A stretch of 17,112 nt of DNA, from contig CATZTY010000004.1 in the NCBI GenBank assembly GCA_958424475.1, forward strand, positions 1 through 17,112, read 5' to 3'. The notes beneath the pieces are model-generated. The model was not told the origin of the DNA and searched no databases. It saw nothing but the letters and a program-made list of their open reading frames with translations. Below, one piece after another: positions 1 to 8,104 of this stretch (its first letter is position 1; the number at the start of each line of letters is the position of its first letter). The translations under genes were made by a program, and so were the position numbers. The DNA is from an uncultured Collinsella sp. (GTDB taxonomy: Bacteria; Actinomycetota; Coriobacteriia; Coriobacteriales; Coriobacteriaceae).

Positions 1-537
1 CAGGATACGCAGGATGGCAACGGCAGCAGGGGCAACCGTGGCAACGGGCAACAGCTTGGCGATGAGCGCACGATACGAAGCATAGGGCTCGCGGGCGAGC
101 AGCTCAGCACGGGGAGAGTCGTAGTGTGCGACAACGACCACCGGGCGGTTGCGCGGAGACGCGAGAGGGCCCGAGGCTTTGTGATAGGCGATGACATTTT
201 GGCTCACGCCCGTCTTGCCCAGGCGCGAAACCACGGGGTGGCCCGTGCGTTCGAGCGCGTAAAGAACGGCGCCGACAATGGCCAGCAAGGTGCCGACCAA
301 GCCGATACCGCCGCCGATGCCCATCAGCAGGGCACCGGCAAACGCAAGAATACCGGTAACGGCAAATGCCAACCTACTGGGCGCCGGGGCATTGAACTCC
401 TGAACCTCGGGATCAAAGCCGTGGTTGCGGAAGATCTGAGCGATATCCTCGGCAGCCAAGCGCTCTTCTTCGCTGCATGCCGGCGTAATGCCGGTGTTCT
501 GCAGCAGGTGGTTAATATAGTTCTGGGTGTTCGCCAT
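1..537 (-). CDS. Membrane-anchored M28-type metallopeptidase, N-terminal part
   Basis: Only the first 179 codons are in the window; the gene runs off the left edge. The start is the ATG at 537, with GGAG five bases upstream. Residues about 57-94 form two adjacent hydrophobic segments and residues about 160-178 a third. Between them, residues 132-144 read RPVVVVAHYDSPR. The AHYDS core is typical of the first zinc-ligand motif of M28 aminopeptidases (His138, with Asp140). The preceding NVIA (114-117) also matches the family, where it leads into the catalytic domain. The likely role is a zinc-dependent exopeptidase tethered to the membrane. Substrate and the remaining zinc ligands cannot be judged because the C-terminal part is missing. 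It is divergent from the WYL regulator at 736, across a 198-bp spacer in which I see no convincing promoter. Confidence 0.75.
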   Translation of the reverse strand, partial: MANTQNYINHLLQNTGITPACSEEERLAAEDIAQIFRNHGFDPEVQEFNAPAPSRLAFAVTGILAFAGALLMGIGGGIGLVGTLLAIVGAVLYALERTGHPVVSRLGKTGVSQNVIAYHKASGPLASPRNRPVVVVAHYDSPRAELLAREPYASYRALIAKLLPVATVAPAAVAILRIL

Positions 538-735
538 GTGCGCTCCACATCCATAATCCGACAAATAGGCCCAATGCATGCACATTAGAACCGTATATAG
601 TCAAAAGTATACCCCGAGCGAGCGCAAACGACCGAATTCGGGCCATCTTAACGCCCCGAGCGGACAAGGATATAGCCTAATCTCCATATCGGACTAAAAT
701 CATGGCAGCAAACCACCTTCTCATGCGATGACTCT

Positions 736-1758
736 ATGACGGCAAGCGACACGACCGCGACAATTAAAAAGGGAAGTTCGGAGCCCAGTTTCGATAAAAC
801 GGCTCAGCGCATCCTCAATCTTTTCTTTGTGCTCAACAGCTCCCCCGAACCGCTGACGACCGAGCAGATCGTCTTGGATTCTGACCTGGGATATGGCTCG
901 GGCAATATCGACTCGGATAAGCGCAAGTTTCGACGCGATCGTGACAAACTGCTCGAACGCGGCATCTTAATCAAGGAGGTTCGCCCCGCCGGCGCGCAGG
1001 AGACCGAGGAAAGCTCGTGGACAATCGACCGCGAACACACGTTTGCGGCAGGCGGCCTCATCACCGGAGACGACGCCGATATCCTGCTCAACGCCATCGA
1101 CCAGACACTAGCGGCCGGCTCATCAACTTTTGCCGCACCGCTTGCCGATATTCGCTCCAAGATTGCCCATCTCACCGGCAGGACGACGGTGGACGAAGCA
1201 CCGATCCGCCGCTCTCCCACCGTCGATGCGGTATGGAGCGCCTTTGCCGAGCGATGCGCGCTGCGATTTTTATATCAGAACGGACGCGGCGAGCAGAAAG
1301 AACGTACCGTCTGCGTCTACGGCATGTTCGAACGCGAGGGCGTGTCGTACTTCTGCGGCCTCGACAATGTCACCGACGGCATCAGGACATTCCGCTGCGA
1401 CCGTATCGTTCGCGCTTGGCGCCCCTCGAAGGCCTACGCCATCCCTGCGGACTTCAATCTCAACGACTATCTGTTCTTTGAATTCGATTTTGCCGACCGA
1501 CCGCCCGTTGCAGCCACGTTCTCGTTCGCCCCTCAGGCGCAGATCGATATGATCAACGGCCTCACGCGCGGGCGAGGTGAGCTCGCATACACCGATGCGG
1601 GATGGACCTGGACCGTTGACGTGCGCGACCTTGAAGCCGCCGCCTCATTTTGCATGGCCCACGCCATGGACGGCATGAGGCCCATGGCCCCCAAATCGCT
1701 CAAGCAGGCGTGGAACCACCTCATTGAAAGGACGGTGCACGAGCATGCCCGTGCGTAA
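736..1758 (+). CDS. WYL-domain transcriptional regulator (PafB/PafC-like), first of a pair
   Basis: A 340-residue protein of the wHTH-WYL-WCX type. Residues about 22-85 form a winged helix (QRILNLFFVLNSS, then KRKFRRDRDKLLERGILI). Residues about 165-235 form the WYL domain, with GVSYFCGLDN followed by GIRTFRCDRIVRAW, which is the usual strand pattern ending in an arginine-rich ligand-sensing edge. The C-terminal third fits a WCX extension. WYL proteins bind DNA and in several families sense single-stranded nucleic acid or other ligands; the target here is unknown. The ATG at 736 has no clear Shine-Dalgarno sequence. Upstream ATGs at 702, 723 and 728 are out of frame. It overlaps the next WYL gene by 14 bases, so the two are almost certainly co-translated and may act as a heterodimer, as PafB and PafC do. 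Confidence 0.85.
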   Translation: MTASDTTATIKKGSSEPSFDKTAQRILNLFFVLNSSPEPLTTEQIVLDSDLGYGSGNIDSDKRKFRRDRDKLLERGILIKEVRPAGAQETEESSWTIDREHTFAAGGLITGDDADILLNAIDQTLAAGSSTFAAPLADIRSKIAHLTGRTTVDEAPIRRSPTVDAVWSAFAERCALRFLYQNGRGEQKERTVCVYGMFEREGVSYFCGLDNVTDGIRTFRCDRIVRAWRPSKAYAIPADFNLNDYLFFEFDFADRPPVAATFSFAPQAQIDMINGLTRGRGELAYTDAGWTWTVDVRDLEAAASFCMAHAMDGMRPMAPKSLKQAWNHLIERTVHEHARA

Positions 1759-2662
1759 ACTCACCAGCGAGCAGAGACTCTCGCGCGCCATCGACATCAT
1801 GGAGGCCCTCTACGCCGCCGGCGAGAGCGGCATGACACGAACCGAGATTTGCAGCCGCTTTGACATCACGGGGGTGTCGCTCGACGAGATTCTCGAGATC
1901 GTCTCGACGCTCGCGGACCGAGAATCGGGCGCGCGCATCATCTGCGAATGCCGCGGCGAGCGTGTGGTCCTCACCGGTGACGCCGGGCGTGTGCTACCGT
2001 TGCGCCTGAGTGCCGCCGAGGGCGCTGTGCTCAACCATGAACTTGAATCGTTGGGGATCGAGCCGCAGACGGCAGCTCGGATTCGACATGCCCTTCTACC
2101 CGAAGAGCTCGGCTATAACCAGCGCGTCTTTGACACCGTCAACCACGGGTCGCACTGGCAGCAGCTGAGCTGCGCCATTCAGGATGGCGTTCGCTGCCGC
2201 ATCTCGTATCGCTCGATGGACGATGCACGGCCACGCGAGCGTCTGGTCGACCCCTTGCGCATTACGGCAAACGGCGACCAAACATACCTGATTGCCTGGG
2301 ACATCGCAGTCGATGAGCAGCGCATCTATCGCATGGATAAAATCGAGGGACTCACCTTGACGGAAGACTCCGTCGTGTCTCACGCACCGGACGTCGCATC
2401 CCTCCACGATTCCCTTGCCCGGACGCAGCGTAGCGCAAAGCTCTTGATGCCATTCGATATGGCGGAACATCTGGACTGGGCCGGCATCACCCTAATCGAG
2501 CGCAGCGGAACAGACATGGCAACGGCAACCGTGCATTACGGCTCCGAGCGTTGGCTGCTGAGCCAGATAATCGCAGCGGGCGGAGCCATCCACATCTTGG
2601 ATGACCCCGCCCTGTCAAAGCGTCTGTGCGATATGGCAAAAACCCTCGTCTGTCCGCTTTAG
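1745..2662 (+). CDS. WYL-domain transcriptional regulator (PafB/PafC-like), second of a pair
   Basis: A 305-residue protein. The ATG at 1745 is chosen over a TTG at 1724 because GAAAGGA lies at 1726-1732, about 12 bases upstream, and this start overlaps the previous gene by only 14 bases. Residues about 9-70 are a helical DNA-binding domain (RLSRAIDIMEALYAAGESG, then MTRTEICSRFDIT). A WYL domain follows in the second half, with GDQTYLIAWDIAVDEQRIYR and MDKI, a better match to the family core than in its partner. The C-terminal region is WCX-like. No proteasome or Pup genes are visible nearby, so the usual Paf context is missing in this window. The gene ends convergently with dinG, and the two stop codons overlap. 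Confidence 0.85.
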   Translation: MPVRKLTSEQRLSRAIDIMEALYAAGESGMTRTEICSRFDITGVSLDEILEIVSTLADRESGARIICECRGERVVLTGDAGRVLPLRLSAAEGAVLNHELESLGIEPQTAARIRHALLPEELGYNQRVFDTVNHGSHWQQLSCAIQDGVRCRISYRSMDDARPRERLVDPLRITANGDQTYLIAWDIAVDEQRIYRMDKIEGLTLTEDSVVSHAPDVASLHDSLARTQRSAKLLMPFDMAEHLDWAGITLIERSGTDMATATVHYGSERWLLSQIIAAGGAIHILDDPALSKRLCDMAKTLVCPL

Positions 2663-5553
2663 CGTCGCCGTTCGTGGCGTGCGCGCCACAGTTGCAGATA
2701 GTGCCCGATCTGCGCCGATTCGATGCGCTGGTAGGAGCTCGTGGGCAGCGACGTTAAGAACTTCTTTCCGTAGCCCTTCGTCACCAGGCGCGGGTCGGCC
2801 AGAATCAGCACGCCGCAATCGGTCGACGAGCGGATAAGGCGCCCGGCCGCCTGCTTGACCTCGAGCACCGCCTCGGGCAGCGAATAGCGCGCCCAAGCGC
2901 GGTCTTCGCGCAGGTTGCGCTCGCACGAGAGCGGGTCCGTGGGGCTCGAGAACGGCAGCTTGGGAATGATGACGCAGCGCAGCGTCTCGCCGCTGGCGTC
3001 GAATCCCTCCCAGAAGGCCTTAAGCGCAAAAAGCGATGAAGTCGGCTCGTTAATAAACCGATCACGCAGGCGACGAGGAGATGAGTTGCGCTGCTGGCAG
3101 TTGAGCTCCAGACCCGCACGGGCCATCTTGGGCTCAACGCGGGCGTACAGGTCTTCCATGTCGCGCCGATTGGTGAACAGCGTGAGCACCGATCCGCCCA
3201 TGGCAAGATGGGCGTCGACCAGCACGCGCTCGAGCGCCGTAAGATAGCTCTCACGATCGCGCGGATCGGGGATATCGCCCGCAACGACTACAGCCATGTT
3301 CGAATCGAAGTCGTAGCTCGAGTCCAAGTGCAGCGATGAGGATGTTGAAGCACCGATGCGATCGAGGCCGACCGCGTGGTTAAAGTGTTCAAAGCTTTTG
3401 GACACCGTCATGGTCGCCGAGGCAAAGATAGCCGTGTGGACCTCGGGCAGCCATTCGGTTGCCAAGGCCTCGCCAATGTCGATGCGCTCTGCGGTCATTG
3501 ACTCTCCGCCGGCACGCAGCCTGCGATTGACCTGCAGCGAATACACGTAGTGTTCATCGGTGCCATCAATGATGAGTTTGAGGTTCTCGGCCAGCTCGTG
3601 CAGGCGGCGCGAGATATCACCCAGGTCGACAACAACCTCGGGCTTGTCGGCGGCGACGGCTTGCACCAGCGCGTCGACGCTCTTGTCAGCTTGTTCCAAT
3701 GCGTCGATGGCAGTGTAGGCCGACTGTAAGAAATCATGCCAGTCGTCAGATTCGCGCAGCTCGGGGCCAATCCATAGATTGGCATTGTCATAACCCCCAC
3801 GGGCACGGCAACCGAGCTCGCGAACGCCATCGAACACGTCGGCGATTGCCATGCTCGCGCGTGCAACCGTCGACGTTGCCTTGGCAGTAAGGCCCAGATA
3901 GAGCGTAGAGCCCTCGGAGGTTGCCAAATCACGGGAAACCTGGCTTAGCGCGCCGGTGCTCGAGCCACCCAGGCGCTCAAACAGAACACGTGATTCGTCC
4001 GCCGACACCACGCGCGCCCACTGACGGCGCGCCTCGCGCTCGATGGAATGGGCCTCGTCGATTACCCAATGACGAATCGGAGGTAAAATCCTGCCCTCGG
4101 CCGCGACATTGCGGAACAGCAGGGAATGGTTGGTGACCACCACATCGGCATGCGCCGCACGACGGCGAGCGCCGTGGACCAAACATTTATCAGGGAAAAA
4201 CGGGCAGAGGCGACGAGCGCACTCGCGCGAGGCCGTCGTAAAGTCGGGGCGGTTGACGCTGCGCCACCGAATGCCGAGCGAGTCGAGGTCGCCATCGGCT
4301 GATTGGCAGACGTACGCCATAATGACCGCGACCGCTGTGAGCGTGTCCGCCGGATCGCGCTTGGTGGTAATCTCGACCTGGCTGCGGCTCATGCGCTCAA
4401 GCTTGCGCAGACACGGATAGTGGTCATATCCCTTGAGAGCGCAAAATGACAGGCCACCGTCCAGTTGCTCGGCAAGTTTTGGCAGCTCATGGTACATGAG
4501 CTGGTCGGCAAGATTGTTCGATTTGGTCGCAATACCAACCGTGATGTTGTTACGGCGTGCTGCCTCGGCAATAGGCACCAGATAGGCCATCGATTTGCCG
4601 ACGCCCGTACCCGCCTCAATTACACGATGAGTGCCCGTGACCAGCGCATCGCGGACCTCGAGCGCCATCGCGATCTGCTCATCACGCGGCTCGTAGGTGG
4701 GGTACATGCGATTGACCAGGCCACCTGGCGCATAGTCTGCCTCAATCTCCTCACGACTCGGCATCTTGAGGACCGGCAGTTCGTCGGCGTCCACCCGATC
4801 GTCGGCGCGATCGGCCTTGAGAACGTCAGCACGAGCGGCGCTGAGAGAGAAGATAGAACCAGGGTTCTGCCCTGCCAAGAATGAGAAGATAGGACGATAG
4901 GACCAAGGCACATCCGGATGCATGTCGGCTAGGCGCGCCATGAGGCCCTGGGGCAAGTCGGTGAGCGCCACGAGCAACACGCGCCATACGCCACACAGGG
5001 CGTCGACGTCGGCGTTGGCACGGTGTGATACCGAGTCACAGCCAAACAGATCGGCCATAAAAGACAGCTTGTGCGAGGCCAGGCGCGGAAGCGCGATTCG
5101 CGACAGCGCCAGCGAATCGATCCAAATATCGCTCACGTTGACGCCGCCTTTGACCGACTCGATAAACGAGCGGTCGAACGTGGCGTTATGTGCGATCACC
5201 GGGCAACCACCGACAAAATCGGCGAGAGCGGCGACGGCCTCAACGGCCGACGGGGCATCTGCCACATCGGCATTTGTAATGCTTGTGAGCTCGGTAATCT
5301 CGGCGGGAACCAGCTGCTTGGGATGCACGAAGGTATCGAAACGGTCGACGATCTCGCGGCCCGAAAGACGGGCCGCCGAGATCTCGATCAGGTCATTGTC
5401 CTGCACCGAAAGACCCGTGGTCTCGGTATCGAGGACAATTACATCTTCCTCGATAAGACCAAAGGACTGCGTTTTGGCGCGTTCGGCAAGCGTGGCATAA
5501 GAGTCGATGACAAACTGCGGCGTTCCTGACGAAACCGCGTCCTCGATTAGCAT
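2659..5553 (-). CDS. dinG: DnaQ-like DEDDh 3'-5' exonuclease / DinG-family helicase fusion
   Basis: A 964-residue two-domain protein. The N-terminal DEDDh exonuclease covers about residues 35-200: LDTETTG gives Asp42 and Glu44, AHNATFD gives Asp127, and HRANADVD gives His177 and Asp182. The superfamily 2 (XPD/DinG) helicase follows: Walker A EAGTGVGKS (Lys320), DEAH box VIDEAH (499-502), and near the C-terminus motif VI QAAGRLIRS. Cys381, Cys445, Cys450 and Cys457 sit where DinG and XPD bind a 4Fe-4S cluster, with C-x4-C-x6-C spacing in the last three. The expected role is DNA repair or resolving of R-loops, forks and structured DNA. It overlaps the ddl end by 7 bases (ATGCTAA), which suggests translational coupling. 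Its stop overlaps that of the convergent WYL gene. Confidence 0.93.
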   Translation of the reverse strand: MLIEDAVSSGTPQFVIDSYATLAERAKTQSFGLIEEDVIVLDTETTGLSVQDNDLIEISAARLSGREIVDRFDTFVHPKQLVPAEITELTSITNADVADAPSAVEAVAALADFVGGCPVIAHNATFDRSFIESVKGGVNVSDIWIDSLALSRIALPRLASHKLSFMADLFGCDSVSHRANADVDALCGVWRVLLVALTDLPQGLMARLADMHPDVPWSYRPIFSFLAGQNPGSIFSLSAARADVLKADRADDRVDADELPVLKMPSREEIEADYAPGGLVNRMYPTYEPRDEQIAMALEVRDALVTGTHRVIEAGTGVGKSMAYLVPIAEAARRNNITVGIATKSNNLADQLMYHELPKLAEQLDGGLSFCALKGYDHYPCLRKLERMSRSQVEITTKRDPADTLTAVAVIMAYVCQSADGDLDSLGIRWRSVNRPDFTTASRECARRLCPFFPDKCLVHGARRRAAHADVVVTNHSLLFRNVAAEGRILPPIRHWVIDEAHSIEREARRQWARVVSADESRVLFERLGGSSTGALSQVSRDLATSEGSTLYLGLTAKATSTVARASMAIADVFDGVRELGCRARGGYDNANLWIGPELRESDDWHDFLQSAYTAIDALEQADKSVDALVQAVAADKPEVVVDLGDISRRLHELAENLKLIIDGTDEHYVYSLQVNRRLRAGGESMTAERIDIGEALATEWLPEVHTAIFASATMTVSKSFEHFNHAVGLDRIGASTSSSLHLDSSYDFDSNMAVVVAGDIPDPRDRESYLTALERVLVDAHLAMGGSVLTLFTNRRDMEDLYARVEPKMARAGLELNCQQRNSSPRRLRDRFINEPTSSLFALKAFWEGFDASGETLRCVIIPKLPFSSPTDPLSCERNLREDRAWARYSLPEAVLEVKQAAGRLIRSSTDCGVLILADPRLVTKGYGKKFLTSLPTSSYQRIESAQIGHYLQLWRARHERRR

Positions 5554-6512
5554 GCAATGCCCGCTCGACGAAGGCCCATACGGATCAGGCTGTCACAGAC
5601 CTGCGGGAACGTCATGTCGTCGGTGTGGCGGATCTCGTCCGGATACAGCGACGTATCGGTCATGCCGGGAATGGTATTGGTCTCGAGGATAACGGGGCCG
5701 TCCTCACTCACAATAAAATCGCTGCGCGAGATACCCAGGCAACCGAGGGCCTTGTGAGCGGCGCAGGCAAGCTCCTGAGCGCGAGCATAATTCTCGGGTG
5801 AAATCTGCGCCGGAATGCGATGGATGTCCGTAGGGTCGACATACTTCACGTCCAGATCGTAGAACTCGCAGTCCTCGGGCTTACGAATCTCGACAATCGG
5901 CAGAGCGCGCACGTCATCTTCGCCGTATACGCCGACGGTGATCTCGGTACCCTCGATGCACTTCTCGACCAGCACTTTGTTGCCGTACTCAAACGCCTTG
6001 GCGATTGCCGCGGGCAGCTCGGAGGGCTCATGGACCAGGGAAATGCCATAGCTGGAACCGTTGACGGCCGGCTTCACAAAGCAGCGCTCGCCACAAACCT
6101 CGACGATATGATCGATATCGACTTCATCTCCCACTTCGAGCGCCAGGCCGGGGGCAATGGGAATGCCCGCCTTGGCGTACAGGAGCTTAGAGACCTCCTT
6201 GTCGGCACCGCAGGCGCTGGCAAGCACGCCCGAAGCCGTGTAGGGGATACCCAGGGTCTCCATGGCGCCCTGCATGGCACCATCCTCGCCGCCGGCACCG
6301 TGCATGGCGATAAACGCCACGTCAAAGCCGCCGGTCGCCATGGTTACCATAAAGTCGTCAGCGGCCGTATCGAGCAGCTCCACCGAGGTGTAGCCGGCTT
6401 CCTTCAGCGCCACCACAACGTTCTTTCCCGAATTGAGCGAGATCTCGCGCTCAGCGGAATGACCGCCCGCCAAGACCGCTACGTGCATGTTCTCTAGGCT
6501 TTTACCCGGCAT
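5547..6512 (-). CDS. ddl: D-alanine--D-alanine ligase
   Basis: A 321-residue ATP-grasp enzyme that joins two D-alanines for the peptidoglycan stem peptide, acting in the cytoplasm. Family landmarks are complete: GGHSAEREISLNSG near the N-terminus (Glu21), KPAVNGSSYGISLV (147-160) with the ligand-binding serine, FYDLDVKY (217-224), and LETNTIPGMTDTSLYP (276-291) with the Mg-binding Asn279. The Lys-Tyr pair 223-224 matches the Tyr of D-Ala-specific enzymes rather than the Phe of D-lactate ligases, so ordinary D-Ala-D-Ala, vancomycin-sensitive termini are expected. The start at 6512 has GAGGAGGAG seven bases upstream; a later ATG at 6488 lacks this. It is translationally coupled to dinG and divergent from rlmN across 85 bases. 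Confidence 0.95.
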   Translation of the reverse strand: MPGKSLENMHVAVLAGGHSAEREISLNSGKNVVVALKEAGYTSVELLDTAADDFMVTMATGGFDVAFIAMHGAGGEDGAMQGAMETLGIPYTASGVLASACGADKEVSKLLYAKAGIPIAPGLALEVGDEVDIDHIVEVCGERCFVKPAVNGSSYGISLVHEPSELPAAIAKAFEYGNKVLVEKCIEGTEITVGVYGEDDVRALPIVEIRKPEDCEFYDLDVKYVDPTDIHRIPAQISPENYARAQELACAAHKALGCLGISRSDFIVSEDGPVILETNTIPGMTDTSLYPDEIRHTDDMTFPQVCDSLIRMGLRRAGIAC

Positions 6513-6597
6513 GGGCAGACTCCTCCTCTATAATTTCTGCAGCTGATACCATATTGTAGCGATACCCTCTACGTTTCCCCAAAATCGAAAGGCTTCC

Positions 6598-7650
6598 ATG
6601 AATCCCAGGACTAAATCTCAGGACATTCGCGACTTGAGCCAAAACGATATTCGCGAGCTCGTGGCCGAGCTTGGCCAGCCCGCCTTCCGCGCGAAGCAGC
6701 TCATCGAATGGGTCTTTGAGAAGAACGTTTGTTCGTTTGACGATATGACCAATCTTCCCAAGGCTTTCCGCGAGCAACTTAAAGAGGCTTTTGCCTTTGA
6801 CACGCCGACTGAACTCACCAAGCAAGTTTCCAAAGATGGCTCTCGCAAGTATCTACTCGAGTACCATGACGGCATTTCCGTCGAGACCGTCGGCATGCCC
6901 CGCCGCAACAAGCTTTCCGTCTGCGTTTCCACCCAGGCAGGCTGCGGCATGGGTTGCGCCTTTTGCGCTACCGGTCTCAACGGCCTCAAGCGCTCTCTGA
7001 CCGCTCAAGAGATCGTCGACCAGGTACTTCATGTATCCAACGACTTTGGCGAGCGCGCCACGAGCGTTGTCTTCATGGGCCAGGGCGAGCCGTTTGCCAA
7101 CTACGACGAGGTTCTCAAGGCGCTGAGAATCCTCAACGACCCCGATGGCATCGGTATCGGCGCTCGTCACCTCACCGTCTCTACCAGCGGCGTTATTCCC
7201 GGTATTCGTAAATTTGCCGACATTCCCGAGCAGTTCACGCTTGCCGTTTCCCTACATTCCGCCATCCAGTCGACGCGTAATAAGCTCATGCCCGGTGTTA
7301 AGAAGTACACGCTGCTTCGCCTTCACGAGGCACTTCAACTCTACACCGAGAAGACTGGCCGCCGCCCGACCTATGAGTACGCCATGATCGAAGGCGTCAA
7401 CGATACGAATCCCGAGATGCAGGCGCTCTGCGACTTCTGCGAGGGAACGCTGTGCCACGTTAACCTGATTCAGCTTAACGACATCGAGGGCAGCCCGCTC
7501 AAGCCGTCGCCGATTCATAAGGTTGAGGATCTTCAGCGTCGTCTTGAGTCCCGTGGCATCGAGACCACGATTCGTAACTCCCGTGGTAACGATATTGACG
7601 CCGCTTGCGGACAGCTGAAGCAGCGCTTCAAGGTTCAGAAGAACGCATAG
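6598..7650 (+). CDS. rlmN: 23S rRNA (adenine-2503-C2) / tRNA (adenine-37-C2) methyltransferase
   Basis: A 350-residue radical-SAM methylase. The iron-sulfur motif is CGMGCAFC (Cys116, Cys120, Cys123). The methyl-carrier cysteine is probably Cys109, seven residues before the cluster motif as in Escherichia coli, and the second catalytic cysteine is Cys337 in NDIDAACGQL. Other family blocks are VVFMGQGEP (157-165), HLTVSTSGVIPGI (191-203) and LAVSLHS (215-221). NSRGNDIDAACGQL and the lack of Cfr-specific features favour RlmN over Cfr, but the families are close. The ATG at 6598 is preceded by GAAAGG about six bases upstream. A perfect TATAAT at 6529-6534 in the 85-bp spacer to ddl may be its -10 element, although no good -35 is visible. 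Transcription ends at the hairpin at 7688-7724. Confidence 0.95.
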   Translation: MNPRTKSQDIRDLSQNDIRELVAELGQPAFRAKQLIEWVFEKNVCSFDDMTNLPKAFREQLKEAFAFDTPTELTKQVSKDGSRKYLLEYHDGISVETVGMPRRNKLSVCVSTQAGCGMGCAFCATGLNGLKRSLTAQEIVDQVLHVSNDFGERATSVVFMGQGEPFANYDEVLKALRILNDPDGIGIGARHLTVSTSGVIPGIRKFADIPEQFTLAVSLHSAIQSTRNKLMPGVKKYTLLRLHEALQLYTEKTGRRPTYEYAMIEGVNDTNPEMQALCDFCEGTLCHVNLIQLNDIEGSPLKPSPIHKVEDLQRRLESRGIETTIRNSRGNDIDAACGQLKQRFKVQKNA

Positions 7651-7668
7651 GGGAGTCGCACCCCAAAA

Positions 7669-7684
7669 CGTTTCATGTGAAACA
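7669..7684. promoter_or_regulatory. Degenerate parS-like site after rlmN
   Basis: CGTTTCATGTGAAACA matches the 16-bp parS of this window (TGTTTCACGTGAAACA) at 14 of 16 bases, differing at positions 1 and 8. It lies 19 bases after the rlmN stop, between the stop and the terminator. It could be a weaker ParB loading site. ParB binding is inferred from similarity only. Confidence 0.55.
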
Positions 7685-7687
7685 TCG

Positions 7688-7724
7688 AACGACCCCGGTT
7701 GCAGAATATGCAACCGGGGTCGTT
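7688..7724 (+). terminator. rho-independent terminator of rlmN
   Basis: Fifteen paired bases (7688-7702 with 7710-7724) enclose a 7-base loop. The stem core is GACCCCGGTTGC / GCAACCGGGGTC. A T-rich tail follows (TTTCATTTATT). The tail direction points to the plus strand, so it ends rlmN transcription. Confidence 0.88.
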
Positions 7725-7785
7725 TCATTTATTGACCTTAATTTTGAATCAGCTGCTACCTGTCCCATGTTTTACGGGCAAAATA

Positions 7786-7821
7786 AGGGGTCCTTGTCTC
7801 GTGAATCAGACAAGGACCCCT
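7786..7821 (-). terminator. rho-independent terminator of the rsmG-parA-parB unit
   Basis: A perfect 14-bp stem, AGGGGTCCTTGTCT at 7786-7799 with its complement at 7808-7821, and an 8-base loop. On the minus strand the stem is followed by TATTTTG, so it ends the minus-strand partition unit, 28 bases past the stop of the small protein. Together with the plus-strand hairpin it insulates two convergent units. Confidence 0.88.
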
Positions 7822-7841
7822 CAAAATATGCTGAGTAATTG

Positions 7842-7853
7842 TTAGGTACCTAA
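7842..7853. repeat. Palindrome TTAGGTACCTAA, copy 1
   Basis: A perfect 12-bp palindrome that overlaps the stop codon of the small protein gene. The same sequence, plus the preceding G, occurs at 11345-11357 between jag and yidC, and I find no third copy in the window. A dimeric protein site is possible; no function is known to me. Confidence 0.6.
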
Positions 7854-8104
7854 TAGCCTACATTTTCCCATTGGTTGCTAACCCAACCTTGATTAATCTT
7901 GGGATTCTTCGTTACCTGAGCAGTACGCATGGCAACATCTTCCGTCATAACATCCATTTTCTTTTTGGAAGTATCGACGATATCTTGCGCGCCACGAAGC
8001 AAACGACCTCGAAGTTCATCGTCTGTCGCAATCTTATAGCCAGCAAAGGCACCAGCCGCGACAGTCGTCACCAATGCAATCGCTGTTAAAATCTTATTCC
8101 TCAT
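7850..8104 (-). CDS. Small membrane-anchored protein (YtxH-like), coupled to parB
   Basis: An 84-residue protein of unknown function. The ATG at 8104 is chosen because AGGAGG lies five to six bases upstream; an in-frame TTG at 8122 would put this ribosome site inside the gene. Residues 4-24 form one hydrophobic helix (ILTAIALVTTVAAGAFAGYK), with a basic residue on each side. The rest is charged and probably helical (DDELRGRLLRGAQDIVDTSK, KKMDVMTEDVA), ending in an aromatic Trp/Asn/Tyr-rich tail. The layout resembles YtxH-type small proteins, but the similarity is by pattern only. It overlaps the parB end by 11 bases, so its translation is probably tied to ParB. A link to chromosome partition or membrane attachment is a guess from position. 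Confidence 0.7.
   Translation of the reverse strand: MRNKILTAIALVTTVAAGAFAGYKIATDDELRGRLLRGAQDIVDTSKKKMDVMTEDVAMRTAQVTKNPKINQGWVSNQWENVGY

Noticed and set aside
538..735. TTGACT-like and TAAAAT-like promoter pieces in the spacer between the peptidase and the WYL gene
   Set aside because: No -35 and -10 pair has acceptable spacing on either strand, so no promoter is called.
1724..1744. TTG at 1724 as start of the second WYL gene
   Set aside because: The GAAAGGA site follows this codon and fits the ATG at 1745, which also gives a shorter overlap.
5820..6497. A 225-codon plus-strand frame opposite ddl
   Set aside because: It covers the conserved ATP-grasp motifs of ddl in antisense and has no family motif of its own.
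7605..7838. A 77-codon plus-strand frame from the end of rlmN through both terminators
   Set aside because: It runs across the parS-like site and two strong hairpins and has no ribosome site, so it is not a real gene.
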